Of a stretch of 64,000 nucleotides of DNA, positions 15,580 to 23,827 are shown one piece after another. The first letter of the stretch is position 1. The number at the start of each line of letters is the position of its first letter. The translations under genes and the position numbers were made by a program. The stretch lies in assembly GCA_025758045.1 (NCBI GenBank), contig CP107208.1, positions 2,108,001-2,172,000 of the forward strand, given 5' to 3'. The stretch is from Oscillospiraceae bacterium (GTDB lineage Bacteria; Bacillota; Clostridia; Oscillospirales; Ruminococcaceae). Under the pieces are notes generated by a model. The model saw only the letters and a list, made by a program, of their open reading frames with translations, did not search any database and was not told the DNA's origin.

Positions 15580-16901
15580 TGTACACAAACAAACAGCTTT
15601 TACAGCTGACGCTCCCGCTTTTTGCGGAGCAATTCCTCATCGTCTTTGTCGGTGTGGCCGATACCTTTATGGTGTCCTACGCGGGCGAGGCCGCCGTCTC
15701 CGGCGTGGCGCTGGTGGATACCATCAGCTTCCTGATCACTGCCGTGCTGGGTGCTTTGTGCACCGGCGGCGCGGTGGTGGCCAGCCAGTACCTCGGCAGC
15801 GGCGACCGGCAAAAGGTCGCGCTGACAGGCCGCTTATTGCTGGGTGGTGCCCTGCTCATCGGACTTGTTATCTTAGCAGGTGTTGAGTTGCTGGGTGCCC
15901 CGGCCCTGCGGCTGATCTTCGGCAATGTGGAGGCAGACGTCATGCAAAGTGCCCGCGACTACTTCCGCATCGTGGGGTTCAGCTACCCGTTTTTGGCGGT
16001 GTACAGCGCTATTACCGCGCTCTACCGCAGCCAGGGCAACAGCATGATCTCGATGGTCTCCAGCCTGGTCGTCAACCTCATCAATGTGGCAGGTAACTTC
16101 TGGTTCATCCGCATTATGGGGCTGGGTGCAGGCGGTGCAGCGCTGGCAACGGCGCTCTCCCGCGGGGTGGTGTGTTTGCTGCTCTGCGCGCTGGTGGCCC
16201 ACAGCGGCATGCTGCACGACCCCGGCACCGTAACGCTGGCGGATTGCCGCAGCCTGACCGGCAAGATGCTGCGTATCGGTGTGCCCACAGGCGTCGAAAG
16301 CTCGCTGTTCAGTTTGGGCAAGCTGCTGGTCCAGCAGCTCTACGCCTCGCTGGGCACAGTGGCGCTGGCGGCCAATGCCGCCGCAGGGGCGCTCTCCTGT
16401 ATTGCCACGCTGCCGGGCGGTGCTATCAGTCTGGCCATGCTGCCCGTCATCGGGCAGGCCATCGGCGCGGGCAAGCCTGACGAAGCCCGCCGCTTGGGCC
16501 GCAAGCTGCTGGCCATTGCCTACGTGCTGATGCTGGGCACCAACCTTCTCGTTTACATCTTCCTGCCGCAGCTTTCGGGCCTGTATGGCCTGACCGCCGA
16601 GACCACCGCCGTGGTCCACGACCTGCTGCTGTGGCACTGCATTTTTGCCTCGCTGTTCTACCCGGCCGGGTTCTGCATCCCTGCGGCGCTGCGCGCTGCC
16701 GGAGATGTGCGCTACCCCATGGTCATCAGCGTGGCGTCGATGCTGGTCTTTCGCGTCGGGCTAAGCTTCGTCTTTGTGCGGGGCTTCGGCCTGGGTGTGG
16801 TCAGCATCTGGATGGCGATCTTCGTGGATTGGGGCTTTAGGGCCGTGCTGTTCGGCCTGCGCTTCCACTCCAATATCTGGCAAAAGAAAAAACTACTATA
16901 G
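15576..16901 (+). CDS. MATE-family efflux transporter
   Basis: Membrane antiporter of 441 residues with about twelve hydrophobic segments in two similar halves. The N-terminal MATE block LTLPLFAEQFLIVFVGVADTFMVSYAG and the GALCTGGAVVASQYLGSGD segment are characteristic. The start ATG overlaps the GNAT stop (ATGA), with a second ATG one codon later. What a MATE exporter does in an amino-sugar cluster is unclear; export of a toxic intermediate or of an unrelated drug are both possible. Confidence 0.9.
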   Translation: MMYTNKQLLQLTLPLFAEQFLIVFVGVADTFMVSYAGEAAVSGVALVDTISFLITAVLGALCTGGAVVASQYLGSGDRQKVALTGRLLLGGALLIGLVILAGVELLGAPALRLIFGNVEADVMQSARDYFRIVGFSYPFLAVYSAITALYRSQGNSMISMVSSLVVNLINVAGNFWFIRIMGLGAGGAALATALSRGVVCLLLCALVAHSGMLHDPGTVTLADCRSLTGKMLRIGVPTGVESSLFSLGKLLVQQLYASLGTVALAANAAAGALSCIATLPGGAISLAMLPVIGQAIGAGKPDEARRLGRKLLAIAYVLMLGTNLLVYIFLPQLSGLYGLTAETTAVVHDLLLWHCIFASLFYPAGFCIPAALRAAGDVRYPMVISVASMLVFRVGLSFVFVRGFGLGVVSIWMAIFVDWGFRAVLFGLRFHSNIWQKKKLL

Positions 16902-17074
16902 GGCAACATCACACAATTCCCGCCCTTCGGGCTTAAGCACCGCTCCGGCGGCTGCGGCACGCCATCTGCGTTGCAAAAATGCTCGAGAATACACAAAGTA
17001 TTCTCTGCGCTTTTTGCTTAGCAGCTGGCGCACCTCGCTCGCCGTATCGGCACTTAGAATTGTGTTTTGCCGCC
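16901..17074. repeat. Long imperfect palindrome between MATE and murQ
   Basis: The element begins GGGC at the MATE stop and ends GCCC at 17074. Its arms (ACACAATTC near 16911; GAATTGTGT at 17058) converge through several imperfectly paired blocks on a perfect centre, GAGAATAC-acaaa-GTATTCTC (16985-17005). It looks like a miniature non-coding element with terminal inverted repeats. It carries no gene. It interrupts an otherwise tight operon and may affect murQ expression. Confidence 0.6.
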
Positions 17075-17112
17075 CGAAAATACTACTGCAAAAGAAATCA
17101 AGGGGGACCGTT

Positions 17113-18006
17113 ATGGTTGAACTCAAACGAATCCCGACCGAGCAACGCAACGAAGCTACGGCCCATATCGACCGCATGTCCACGTTGGAGATGGTACGGC
17201 TGATCAATCAGGAGGATCACAAGGTGGCCGACGCTGTCGGCCGCGAGGCACAGCACATCGCTCGGGCCGTGGACATCATCACCGGCCATATGAAGCAGGG
17301 CGGACGGCTCATCTACGTGGGCGCCGGCACCTCCGGCCGGTTGGGAATCCTCGATGCTGTCGAGTGCCCGCCCACCTACTCCACCGAGCCGGAGCTGGTG
17401 CAGGGCCTCATCGCAGGCGGCACCCCGGCCATCTTCCGTGCCGTCGAAGGGGCCGAGGATGACCCCAATCTGGGCCGCAAGGATCTGGAAGAGATCCACT
17501 ACACCAAACAGGATGTGCTGGTGGGCATCGCCGCCAGCGGCCGCACGCCCTATGTCATCGGCGCTATGGAGTACGCCAAGTCCCTGGGCGGTGTGACCAT
17601 CGGTGTGACCTGCTGCCCCGGCAGCGAGATCGACACTCTGGCCGAGGTGGGCATCGCACCGATGCCCGGCCCCGAGGTCGTGACCGGCTCCACCCGCATG
17701 AAAAGCGGCACAGCCCAGAAAATGGTGCTGAACATGCTCTCCACCTGCACGATGATCCGCCTGGGCAAGGTGTACGGCAACCTGATGGTAGACGTCAAGC
17801 CCTCCAACGAGAAGCTGATCCGCCGCTGCGTGTCCATCGTCTGCGCGGCTGCCGAGTGCGACGAAGCCGCCGCTACCGCTGCGCTGGAGCAGTGCGGCTA
17901 TCATCCCAAGATCGCCATCGTCATGCTGCTGTGCGGCTGCACCGCCGAGGAAGCCGAAAAACGCCTGACGGAAAAAGACGGCTATATCGCCCGGGTGGTG
18001 GGCTGA
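17113..18006 (+). CDS. murQ: N-acetylmuramic acid 6-phosphate etherase MurQ
   Basis: Cleaves the lactyl ether of MurNAc-6-phosphate to give GlcNAc-6-phosphate and D-lactate in the cytoplasm. The protein is 297 residues, the standard MurQ length. The SIS-domain signature VGAGTSGRLGILDAVECPPTY lies at about residues 62-82 and includes the catalytic Glu region (DAVECPP); GSTRMKSGTAQKMVLNMLST follows near 193-212. The C-terminal helical domain (AAATAALEQCGYHPKIAIVML) matches the family. The ATG at 17113 is preceded by AAGGGGGACCGTT. It overlaps namZ by one base. Substrate would come from the kinases AnmK and the BadF-type protein at 23.8 kb. Confidence 0.95.
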   Translation: MVELKRIPTEQRNEATAHIDRMSTLEMVRLINQEDHKVADAVGREAQHIARAVDIITGHMKQGGRLIYVGAGTSGRLGILDAVECPPTYSTEPELVQGLIAGGTPAIFRAVEGAEDDPNLGRKDLEEIHYTKQDVLVGIAASGRTPYVIGAMEYAKSLGGVTIGVTCCPGSEIDTLAEVGIAPMPGPEVVTGSTRMKSGTAQKMVLNMLSTCTMIRLGKVYGNLMVDVKPSNEKLIRRCVSIVCAAAECDEAAATAALEQCGYHPKIAIVMLLCGCTAEEAEKRLTEKDGYIARVVG

Positions 18007-19157
18007 TGCCCGCCCTGCGCTGCGGTGCGGACAGGCTGGGAGAGTATAAACATCTGTTTAAAGATGCCCGCGTGGGTCTGGTCACTACGCCCACGGGCCG
18101 CACAAGTGACGGCCGCTCCACCATTGCCGCCTTGCAGCAGGCCGCTGACCTGCGTGTCCTGCTTGGCCCCGAACATGGTGTGCGGGGCGACGGCGCGGCA
18201 GGGGCGTTCATCCCCCAGTATACCGACGCCGCCACAGGCCTGCCGGTGTTCAGCCTCTATGGCAAAGACTCCAAGCGGCTGACCCCCGCCATGCTGGAAA
18301 CTTTTGATGTGTTGGTGTATGATATACAGGATGTAGGCAGCCGGTACTACACCTTCCTCTCCACGCTGGCCTACCTCATCGAGGATTGCGCCGGGTCGGG
18401 CAAGCGGCTGGTGGTGCTGGACCGCCCCGACCCGCTGGGCGGAGAGATCATCGAGGGTACAACTTTGCGCCCCGGTATGGAGAACTTTGTGGGCTGCTAT
18501 CCGCTCCCCACTCGCTACGCCCTGACCATCGGCGAGTTTGCCCAAATGGTCAACGCCGAGCAGCACTTTGGCTGCGACCTTACCGTCGTACCCTGCACCG
18601 GCTGGCAGCGCGGCCAAAGCGCCCTGGCCTGGGGCACGCCGTGGATTATGCCCAGCCCCAACATCCCCAACTACGAAACGGCTCTGCTCTACGTAGGCAC
18701 CTGCCTGTTTGAGGGCACCAATGTCTCCGAGGGCCGCGGCACCGCCGCTCCCTTCGCCGTCATCGGTGCGCCCTATATCCATGATGCCGAGGCGCTGGCG
18801 GCGGCTTTTAACGCCCGCGGCCTGCCAGGTATCTGCGCTACGCCGTACTATTTTACCCCGACGTTCTCCAAACATCAGGGCCAATTGTGCGGCGGTGTGC
18901 ACCTGCACGTGCTGGATGCCGATGCCGTGCGCCCGCTTTCGGCAGGCCTGACCCTGCTGGAACTCATCCGGGATACCTGCCCCAATGACTTCGCCCTGCT
19001 GCCCCCGTATACCGAGGGCGGCCGCCCCTTTATCAGCCTGCTGGCAGGCCATCGGGAACTGGAACGTCCGGACTGGACGGCGGCGGAGCTTATCAAAGCC
19101 CAGGCCCCGGACGAAGCCGCCTTTGCCGCCCGCAAAGCGGCCTACCACCTGTATTAA
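18006..19157 (+). CDS. namZ: Exo-beta-N-acetylmuramidase NamZ (DUF1343, GH171)
   Basis: DUF1343 protein of 383 residues; a characterised family member removes MurNAc from non-reducing ends of peptidoglycan oligosaccharides. Family motifs are plain: GLVTTPTGRTSDGRST near residue 26, LLGPEHGVRGDGAAGA near 53, VYDIQDVGSRYYTFLSTLAY near 103, LDRPDPLGGEIIEG near 138, and EGRGTAAPF near 242. No signal peptide is present (starts MPALRCGADRL), whereas the characterised Bacillus enzyme is secreted, so this copy appears cytoplasmic. The ATG overlaps the murQ stop by one base. Together with NagZ it would split both linkages of imported MurNAc-GlcNAc chains. Confidence 0.88.
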   Translation: MPALRCGADRLGEYKHLFKDARVGLVTTPTGRTSDGRSTIAALQQAADLRVLLGPEHGVRGDGAAGAFIPQYTDAATGLPVFSLYGKDSKRLTPAMLETFDVLVYDIQDVGSRYYTFLSTLAYLIEDCAGSGKRLVVLDRPDPLGGEIIEGTTLRPGMENFVGCYPLPTRYALTIGEFAQMVNAEQHFGCDLTVVPCTGWQRGQSALAWGTPWIMPSPNIPNYETALLYVGTCLFEGTNVSEGRGTAAPFAVIGAPYIHDAEALAAAFNARGLPGICATPYYFTPTFSKHQGQLCGGVHLHVLDADAVRPLSAGLTLLELIRDTCPNDFALLPPYTEGGRPFISLLAGHRELERPDWTAAELIKAQAPDEAAFAARKAAYHLY

Positions 19158-19169
19158 CGAGGTGCTTTT

Positions 19170-20747
19170 ATGCGTACATTGCAAGAAATGACCCTGCAGG
19201 AAAAACTGGGCCAGCGATTGGCCGCGGGCTTTCAGGGATTAGAGCCGCCGGAAGAATTTCTGCGGCTTATCAAAGAATATAAGGTCGGCAACATCATCCT
19301 TTTCCGCCGCAATATCCAGGATGGCCCCCAGCTGAAAAAGCTCTGCGCCACCCTGCGCAAAGTGGTGGAGGAAGAAACCGGCGTGACGCCCTTTATCACC
19401 ATCGACCAGGAGGGCGGCGTTGTCACCCGCCTGCCGGAGAGTGAGGTCAACATCCCCGGCGCCATGGCGGTAGCCGCCACCGGCAACCCCCGCAACGCCT
19501 ACGATATGGGCCTGCTGACCGCCCAGGAACTGCGCAGCTGCGGCGTGGATTTCAATCTGGCCCCGGTCATGGACATCAACTGCAACCCGGACAACCCGGT
19601 CATCGGCGTGCGCAGCTACGGCGATACGCCGGAGCGTGTGGCCGAATACGGCAGCCAGATGGTCCGCGGCCTGCTGGACGGCGGCGTCTACTGCTCGCTC
19701 AAGCATTTCCCCGGCCATGGCGATACGGCGGTGGACTCCCACCTTGGCCTGCCCTGCATCGACCGCAGCTTTGACGAGCTGATGCAGCGGGAACTGAAAC
19801 CGTTTATTGCGGGCATCGAAGCCGGTGCACCCGCCGTGATGACCACCCACATCCTCTTTCCGCAGATCGAGCCGGAGCACATCCCCGCTACCATGTCCCG
19901 CCGCATCATGACGGGCCTCCTGCGGGAAAAGCTGGGCTTTGGCGGCATCATCATTTCCGACTGCATGGAGATGGACGCCATCAAAAAGTTCTACGGTACG
20001 GTCAACGGCGTGCTGGCTGCCATGAAAGCCGGTGTCGACCTGGTGTTCGTCTCCCAGACACCCGCCCTGGCCGCCGAAGCAATGCAAAATGCCCGCCGTG
20101 CCGCCGAAAACGGCGAGCTGGACCTGGCCGAACTGGACGTCAGCGTGCAGCGCATGCTGGAGGCCAAGGCCCAGTGCGCTGCCATGCAGCCCAAAACGCT
20201 GGGCGATGAAGCCGCTTGCCGCGCCCGCGCCGAGGAAGTGCGCGCCGCGTCCATCACCGCCGTACACCTGCCCCAGGGCGGCATGCCTGCCCTGGGTGAC
20301 AACCCCTTGTTCCTGGGCTGCGCCGACTACCGCAGCACCATTGCCTCCAACGGCGAATCCAGCGGCTTCACTTTTCCCGAAGAAATGCGCCGCCACGCGG
20401 ACAAAGGCACCGCGCTGGTTACCGACAAAGACCCCGGCGACGCTGAAATTGCCGAGGTCGTATCCCAGGCTGCGGCTCACAGCTGCATCGTGCTGGGCAC
20501 CTACAACGGTCACATCCTGCAAGGCCAGCTGCGCCTGGCTAAGGCTCTGGCCGCCACCGGCCTGCCGATGATCTTAGTTGCGCTGCGCAACCCCTACGAT
20601 TTGCGCAACATGCCCGACCATGTGGCCGCGTTGGCCGGGTGGGAGTACACCCGCCCGCTGTTTGACGCCCTGTGGCCGGTGCTGAACGGCACCGCTCGGC
20701 CCACGGGCAAACTGCCGCTGCTTACCCTGACAAAGGCGGCGGAATAA
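19170..20747 (+). CDS. nagZ: Beta-N-acetylhexosaminidase NagZ (GH3)
   Basis: Releases GlcNAc from GlcNAc-MurNAc compounds. The 525-residue protein has the GH3 barrel (ITIDQEGGVVTRLP near residue 72) with the NagZ-specific KHFPGHGDTAVDSHLGLP loop holding the Asp-His acid/base pair (about 175-192), and the nucleophile region IISDCMEMDAI near 263-273. A C-terminal domain of about 190 residues is present, unlike the 340-residue proteobacterial enzyme but like longer Firmicute forms. There is no signal peptide, so it acts in the cytoplasm. GAGGTG lies upstream of the ATG. It overlaps the esterase gene by one base. Confidence 0.93.
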   Translation: MRTLQEMTLQEKLGQRLAAGFQGLEPPEEFLRLIKEYKVGNIILFRRNIQDGPQLKKLCATLRKVVEEETGVTPFITIDQEGGVVTRLPESEVNIPGAMAVAATGNPRNAYDMGLLTAQELRSCGVDFNLAPVMDINCNPDNPVIGVRSYGDTPERVAEYGSQMVRGLLDGGVYCSLKHFPGHGDTAVDSHLGLPCIDRSFDELMQRELKPFIAGIEAGAPAVMTTHILFPQIEPEHIPATMSRRIMTGLLREKLGFGGIIISDCMEMDAIKKFYGTVNGVLAAMKAGVDLVFVSQTPALAAEAMQNARRAAENGELDLAELDVSVQRMLEAKAQCAAMQPKTLGDEAACRARAEEVRAASITAVHLPQGGMPALGDNPLFLGCADYRSTIASNGESSGFTFPEEMRRHADKGTALVTDKDPGDAEIAEVVSQAAAHSCIVLGTYNGHILQGQLRLAKALAATGLPMILVALRNPYDLRNMPDHVAALAGWEYTRPLFDALWPVLNGTARPTGKLPLLTLTKAAE

Positions 20748-21496
20748 TGGCACACCTGCAAATTGAGCAGCGGCTCGAAACACTGGGCGGGCAAAGCATC
20801 TTCCACGTCGTCCTGCCCGAGGCCGGCGACCTGCACGAAGCCCCGGTCATCTATCTGCTCCACGGGGCAGGGGACAACGGCACAGGCTGGCTGCGCTACA
20901 CCGCCGCCGAGCGCTACGCCACCGAGAAGGGCTTGGTCCTCATCATCCCCGGCGTAGGCAACAGCTGGTACACGGATATGGCCAGCGGTGTACAGGCGTT
21001 TACCTGCGTCACGCAGGAATTGCCCGCCGTCTGCCGCCGTATGTTTGGCCTGACGCAGCAGCGTGAAAAAACGCATGTCATCGGCCTTTCCATGGGTGGT
21101 TATGCGGCGCTGAAACTAGCGCTGACCAATCCGTATAGTTATACGACCTGTACTGCACTTTCTGCTGCGGTCCGCCCGGAGCAGGTAGTCAAAAGCTCCG
21201 ATTGGCCCTTGCCGCCTGTCGCTGCCCGCGCGGTGTTCGGCCCCGGCATTGACCACGGCGAACTGCCGCCCCAGGCCGACCTGTGGCAGCTGGCCGCCAG
21301 TGCCGACCCTGCCGCCCTGCCTGCCATCCGCATGGTCTGCGGCGAACAGGACGCCCTGCTGCCCGCCAACCGGGAATTCCACGCGCTGCTGCAAAGCAAA
21401 GGCATCGCCCACACGTTTGAAACAGCCCCCGGTGCCCACACCTGGCCGTTTTGGGATGCCCAGCTCAAACGCGTCCTTGACCAGATCTTCCCATAA
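20747..21496 (+). CDS. Esterase of the esterase D / PF00756 alpha-beta hydrolase type
   Basis: Soluble serine esterase of 249 residues. The oxyanion segment YLLHGAGDNGTGW (about residues 33-45), nucleophile elbow GLSMGGYAALKLAL (about 113) and C-terminal His in APGAHTWPFWD are all present. No signal peptide. It is the last gene of the plus-strand salvage operon and shares one base with the nagZ stop. A deacetylase role on O-acetylated muramic acid is attractive but rests on context only; family members also act on S-formylglutathione or acylated sugars. Confidence 0.82.
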   Translation: MAHLQIEQRLETLGGQSIFHVVLPEAGDLHEAPVIYLLHGAGDNGTGWLRYTAAERYATEKGLVLIIPGVGNSWYTDMASGVQAFTCVTQELPAVCRRMFGLTQQREKTHVIGLSMGGYAALKLALTNPYSYTTCTALSAAVRPEQVVKSSDWPLPPVAARAVFGPGIDHGELPPQADLWQLAASADPAALPAIRMVCGEQDALLPANREFHALLQSKGIAHTFETAPGAHTWPFWDAQLKRVLDQIFP

Positions 21497-21614
21497 CAAA
21501 AGGCTCCCCGCAAGGGGAGCCTGAATAGGTTGCGCACTTTTTTGCCCCCTCTGGCACTTCGTGTCACCTCCCTCGTATCGGGGGAGTCTCTCTCGCAGAG
21601 GGAGCCTTTCAGAG
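21497..21614. repeat. Convergent terminator and degenerate GGCTCCC palindrome
   Basis: AGGCTCCCC-GCAA-GGGGAGCCT (21501-21522) is a perfect hairpin directly after the esterase stop; on the reverse strand it is followed by TTTTG, so it serves both directions. The remaining bases up to the murR stop carry a second GGCTCCCTC arm and GAGGGAGGTGAC, a degenerate version of the element at 10644. Confidence 0.7.
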
Positions 21615-22484
21615 TTACCGATGATCCACCCTGTGCGACATACAAATCTGGTAGCTGCTCTCCAGCGTGCCCTGTATCGCCGCGTAATCCTGGCTGGCCA
21701 GCACGGTGAACAGCGCATCCACCACCATCAGCTGCGCCAGCCGGCTGCTCATCGCGCCGCTGCGCACATACACTTCTTTCGACGATGTGTACAGCAGCAG
21801 CTTGCACCCCGCACTCAGCGGGGACTTGCTGTAATGGGTAATGCCAATGGTATGGCACCCGCTGGCCTGCACGGCCTCCAATGCCTGCAAGATCTCCTGC
21901 GTCTTGCCGGTGTTGGAAATAAACACCGCTGTATCGTCCTTTGTCAGCGTAGCACTGTAGCTTAGCTGCACATGGCTGTTAAAGTTGAAAATGGCGTTTT
22001 TGCCAATGCGCAGCAGCTTGTCGCACAGGTCCGAGGCCACCAGCCCAGAGGCCCCCATGCCAAACAGCTTGATGGATTTGGATTGCAGCAGCCAATCTGA
22101 GGCCGTCTGGTAGGCGGCGGGGTCCATCAGCTTGGAGGTCCGCTGCAGCGCCTGCAAACTGGCCGCCGTCACGTTCTGCAAAATTTCCTGGGCGCTTTTG
22201 CCCTCTCGCAGGTCAGAAAAATGTACGGTCGGGTCCACTTCCACCTGGGGCTCAGCGCTGTATTGCAGGTAGAGCTGCTGGCGCATGTCCTTCAACCCGG
22301 TGTAGCCGATCTCCTTGCACAGCCGCACCCAGGCCGCCGAGCTTACGCCGGATTGCCGCGCCAACTCGGCAATGGGGATGCTGTACAGCTCCCGCGTGTG
22401 GGCCAGCAGATAATCGGCCGCCTTCTGGCAGGTGGGGCTCAGTGCGCTGTAGCTGCTGCGCACCCGTACTTCTACATTAGTCAT
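21615..22484 (-). CDS. murR: MurR/RpiR-family transcriptional regulator
   Basis: Regulator of 289 residues. An N-terminal winged HTH of the RpiR type (ALSPTCQKAADYLLAH, then IPIAELARQSGVSSAAWVRLCKEIGY) is followed by a SIS domain that binds a phosphosugar (IKLFGMGASGLVASDLCDKL, then FISNTGKTQEILQALE). In this cluster the expected effector is MurNAc-6-phosphate or GlcNAc-6-phosphate. The gene starts 25 bases after anmK on the same strand, so anmK-murR form an operon. A candidate binding site lies ahead of anmK. The symbol rests on family and neighbourhood, not on orthology testing. Confidence 0.85.
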   Translation of the reverse strand: MTNVEVRVRSSYSALSPTCQKAADYLLAHTRELYSIPIAELARQSGVSSAAWVRLCKEIGYTGLKDMRQQLYLQYSAEPQVEVDPTVHFSDLREGKSAQEILQNVTAASLQALQRTSKLMDPAAYQTASDWLLQSKSIKLFGMGASGLVASDLCDKLLRIGKNAIFNFNSHVQLSYSATLTKDDTAVFISNTGKTQEILQALEAVQASGCHTIGITHYSKSPLSAGCKLLLYTSSKEVYVRSGAMSSRLAQLMVVDALFTVLASQDYAAIQGTLESSYQICMSHRVDHR

Positions 22485-22508
22485 GCAGGTTCTCTCCTTC
22501 TTATGCCT

Positions 22509-23690
22509 TTACAGGCTCAGCTTGCCCATCACAACAGGGTGGGCCGCGCCGGTGGCGCTGGGGGCGTTGTTGCAGCGGCCGTGCAGCATCTCGTTGGCCA
22601 AAATCGCAAAGGCAACGGCCTCCTTGGCGTCGCTGTCCAGGCCCAGGGCCTCGTTGGTCACCACTTCGCAGCCGGGCAGGCCCGCCTGCAGCAGTTCCAT
22701 CAATACAGGGTTGTGGCTTCCGCCGCCGCCCACGATCAACCGCTCCGGCTTCTGCGGGCAGTGGTGCTCCACCGCCAGGCAGATGCTCTCGGCGGTAAAG
22801 GCCGTGGCCGTGGCGATCTTATCGTACCCGGTCAGCCCCAACTCCTCGCCCTTGCGCCACAGCGCATCCACAAAGGCGGCGCTGTAATGCTCACGGCCGG
22901 TAGTCTTGGGCGGGGCCAGCCGCAGGTAATCGTCGCTGTCCACTAAATACCGCAGCAGTTCGGCACTGACCTGTCCCTGCCGTGCCAGCTTGCCGCCGTC
23001 GTCGTAGCGCAGCGCGCCGTTCGTTACCCGCGCGGCCAGTGCATCAATGACCATGTTGCCCGGGCCGGTGTCAAAAGCCAGCGTGTCCGCCAGCGCACCG
23101 CCCGCAGGCAGCACGGTAATGTTGCCAATGCCGCCAATGTTTTGCAGCGCCACGGTGCGGTGCTCCTCGCGGTATAAAAGGTACTCGGTGTAGGGGACAA
23201 GGGGCGCACCCAGCCCGCCGGCGGCCATGTCCCGCACGCGGAAGTCACTCACCACCGGGCAGCCCAGCCGCTCGGCGATCAGGCTTGGCTCGCCAATTTG
23301 CAGCGTGGCCCGCACCTTGCGGCCCAGGTAGTCTGCGCCCGCAGGCTCGTGCCAGATGGTCTGCCCATGGCTGCCCACAAAGTCCACGTCGCCGGGCTGG
23401 ATACCCGCCGCGCGGCAGGCTTCCAGGCAGGCATCGGCGGACAGGCCACCCAGGTAAAAGTTCAGCAGGCAGATCTCCCGGCTGTCCAGCGGTGCACCGC
23501 CCGCCACCTGCAAAATTTTTTGCCGCGCCTCATCGCTGAACGGCAGCGTGATGAACCCCAGCTGCCGCACCCTGGTATCGGTGCCGCAGCCGCGCAGCTC
23601 CACCACGGCGGCGTCAATGCCGTCGGCGCTGGTGCCGCTCATCAGCCCAATGGCGATACAGGCATCCTTTTGCAAAAAAGAAAGTTCCAT
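22509..23690 (-). CDS. anmK: Anhydro-N-acetylmuramic acid kinase AnmK
   Basis: Hydrolyses and phosphorylates 1,6-anhydro-MurNAc to MurNAc-6-phosphate, feeding MurQ. The 393-residue protein has the phosphate-binding IGLMSGTSADGIDAAVVEL at the N-terminus, DFVGSHGQTIWHEP near residue 100, LQNIGGIGNITVLP near 180 and FDTGPGNMVIDAL near 203, all typical of AnmK; the C-terminal LIVGGGGSHNPVLM segment also fits. Anhydro sugars come from lytic transglycosylases, which are most active in Gram-negative bacteria, so this suggests scavenging of others' wall fragments. It heads the anmK-murR operon and is divergent from the kinase at 23828. Confidence 0.95.
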   Translation of the reverse strand: MELSFLQKDACIAIGLMSGTSADGIDAAVVELRGCGTDTRVRQLGFITLPFSDEARQKILQVAGGAPLDSREICLLNFYLGGLSADACLEACRAAGIQPGDVDFVGSHGQTIWHEPAGADYLGRKVRATLQIGEPSLIAERLGCPVVSDFRVRDMAAGGLGAPLVPYTEYLLYREEHRTVALQNIGGIGNITVLPAGGALADTLAFDTGPGNMVIDALAARVTNGALRYDDGGKLARQGQVSAELLRYLVDSDDYLRLAPPKTTGREHYSAAFVDALWRKGEELGLTGYDKIATATAFTAESICLAVEHHCPQKPERLIVGGGGSHNPVLMELLQAGLPGCEVVTNEALGLDSDAKEAVAFAILANEMLHGRCNNAPSATGAAHPVVMGKLSL

Positions 23691-23720
23691 CGTAGGACCT
23701 CCTGAAATAATAAAACATCC

Positions 23721-23777
23721 GTTTAAAATAAAGTTTCAACCTGATTCTATTATGTTCGTTTTAGGGCACTTTGTCAA
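23721..23777 (-). promoter_or_regulatory. anmK-murR promoter with a candidate MurR operator
   Basis: On the reverse strand TTGACA (23772-23777) and CATAAT (23749-23754) are 17 bases apart. Directly downstream, at 23721-23739, TTGAAACTTTATTTTAAAC resembles the GAAA...TTTC dyads bound by RpiR-family regulators. The dyad is imperfect, so the operator call is tentative; the promoter is firmer. Confidence 0.5.
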
Positions 23778-23827
23778 GAGAAAATTTGCGTATAAACGTA
23801 ATAACTGAACAATAAAGGAGCAAATGT

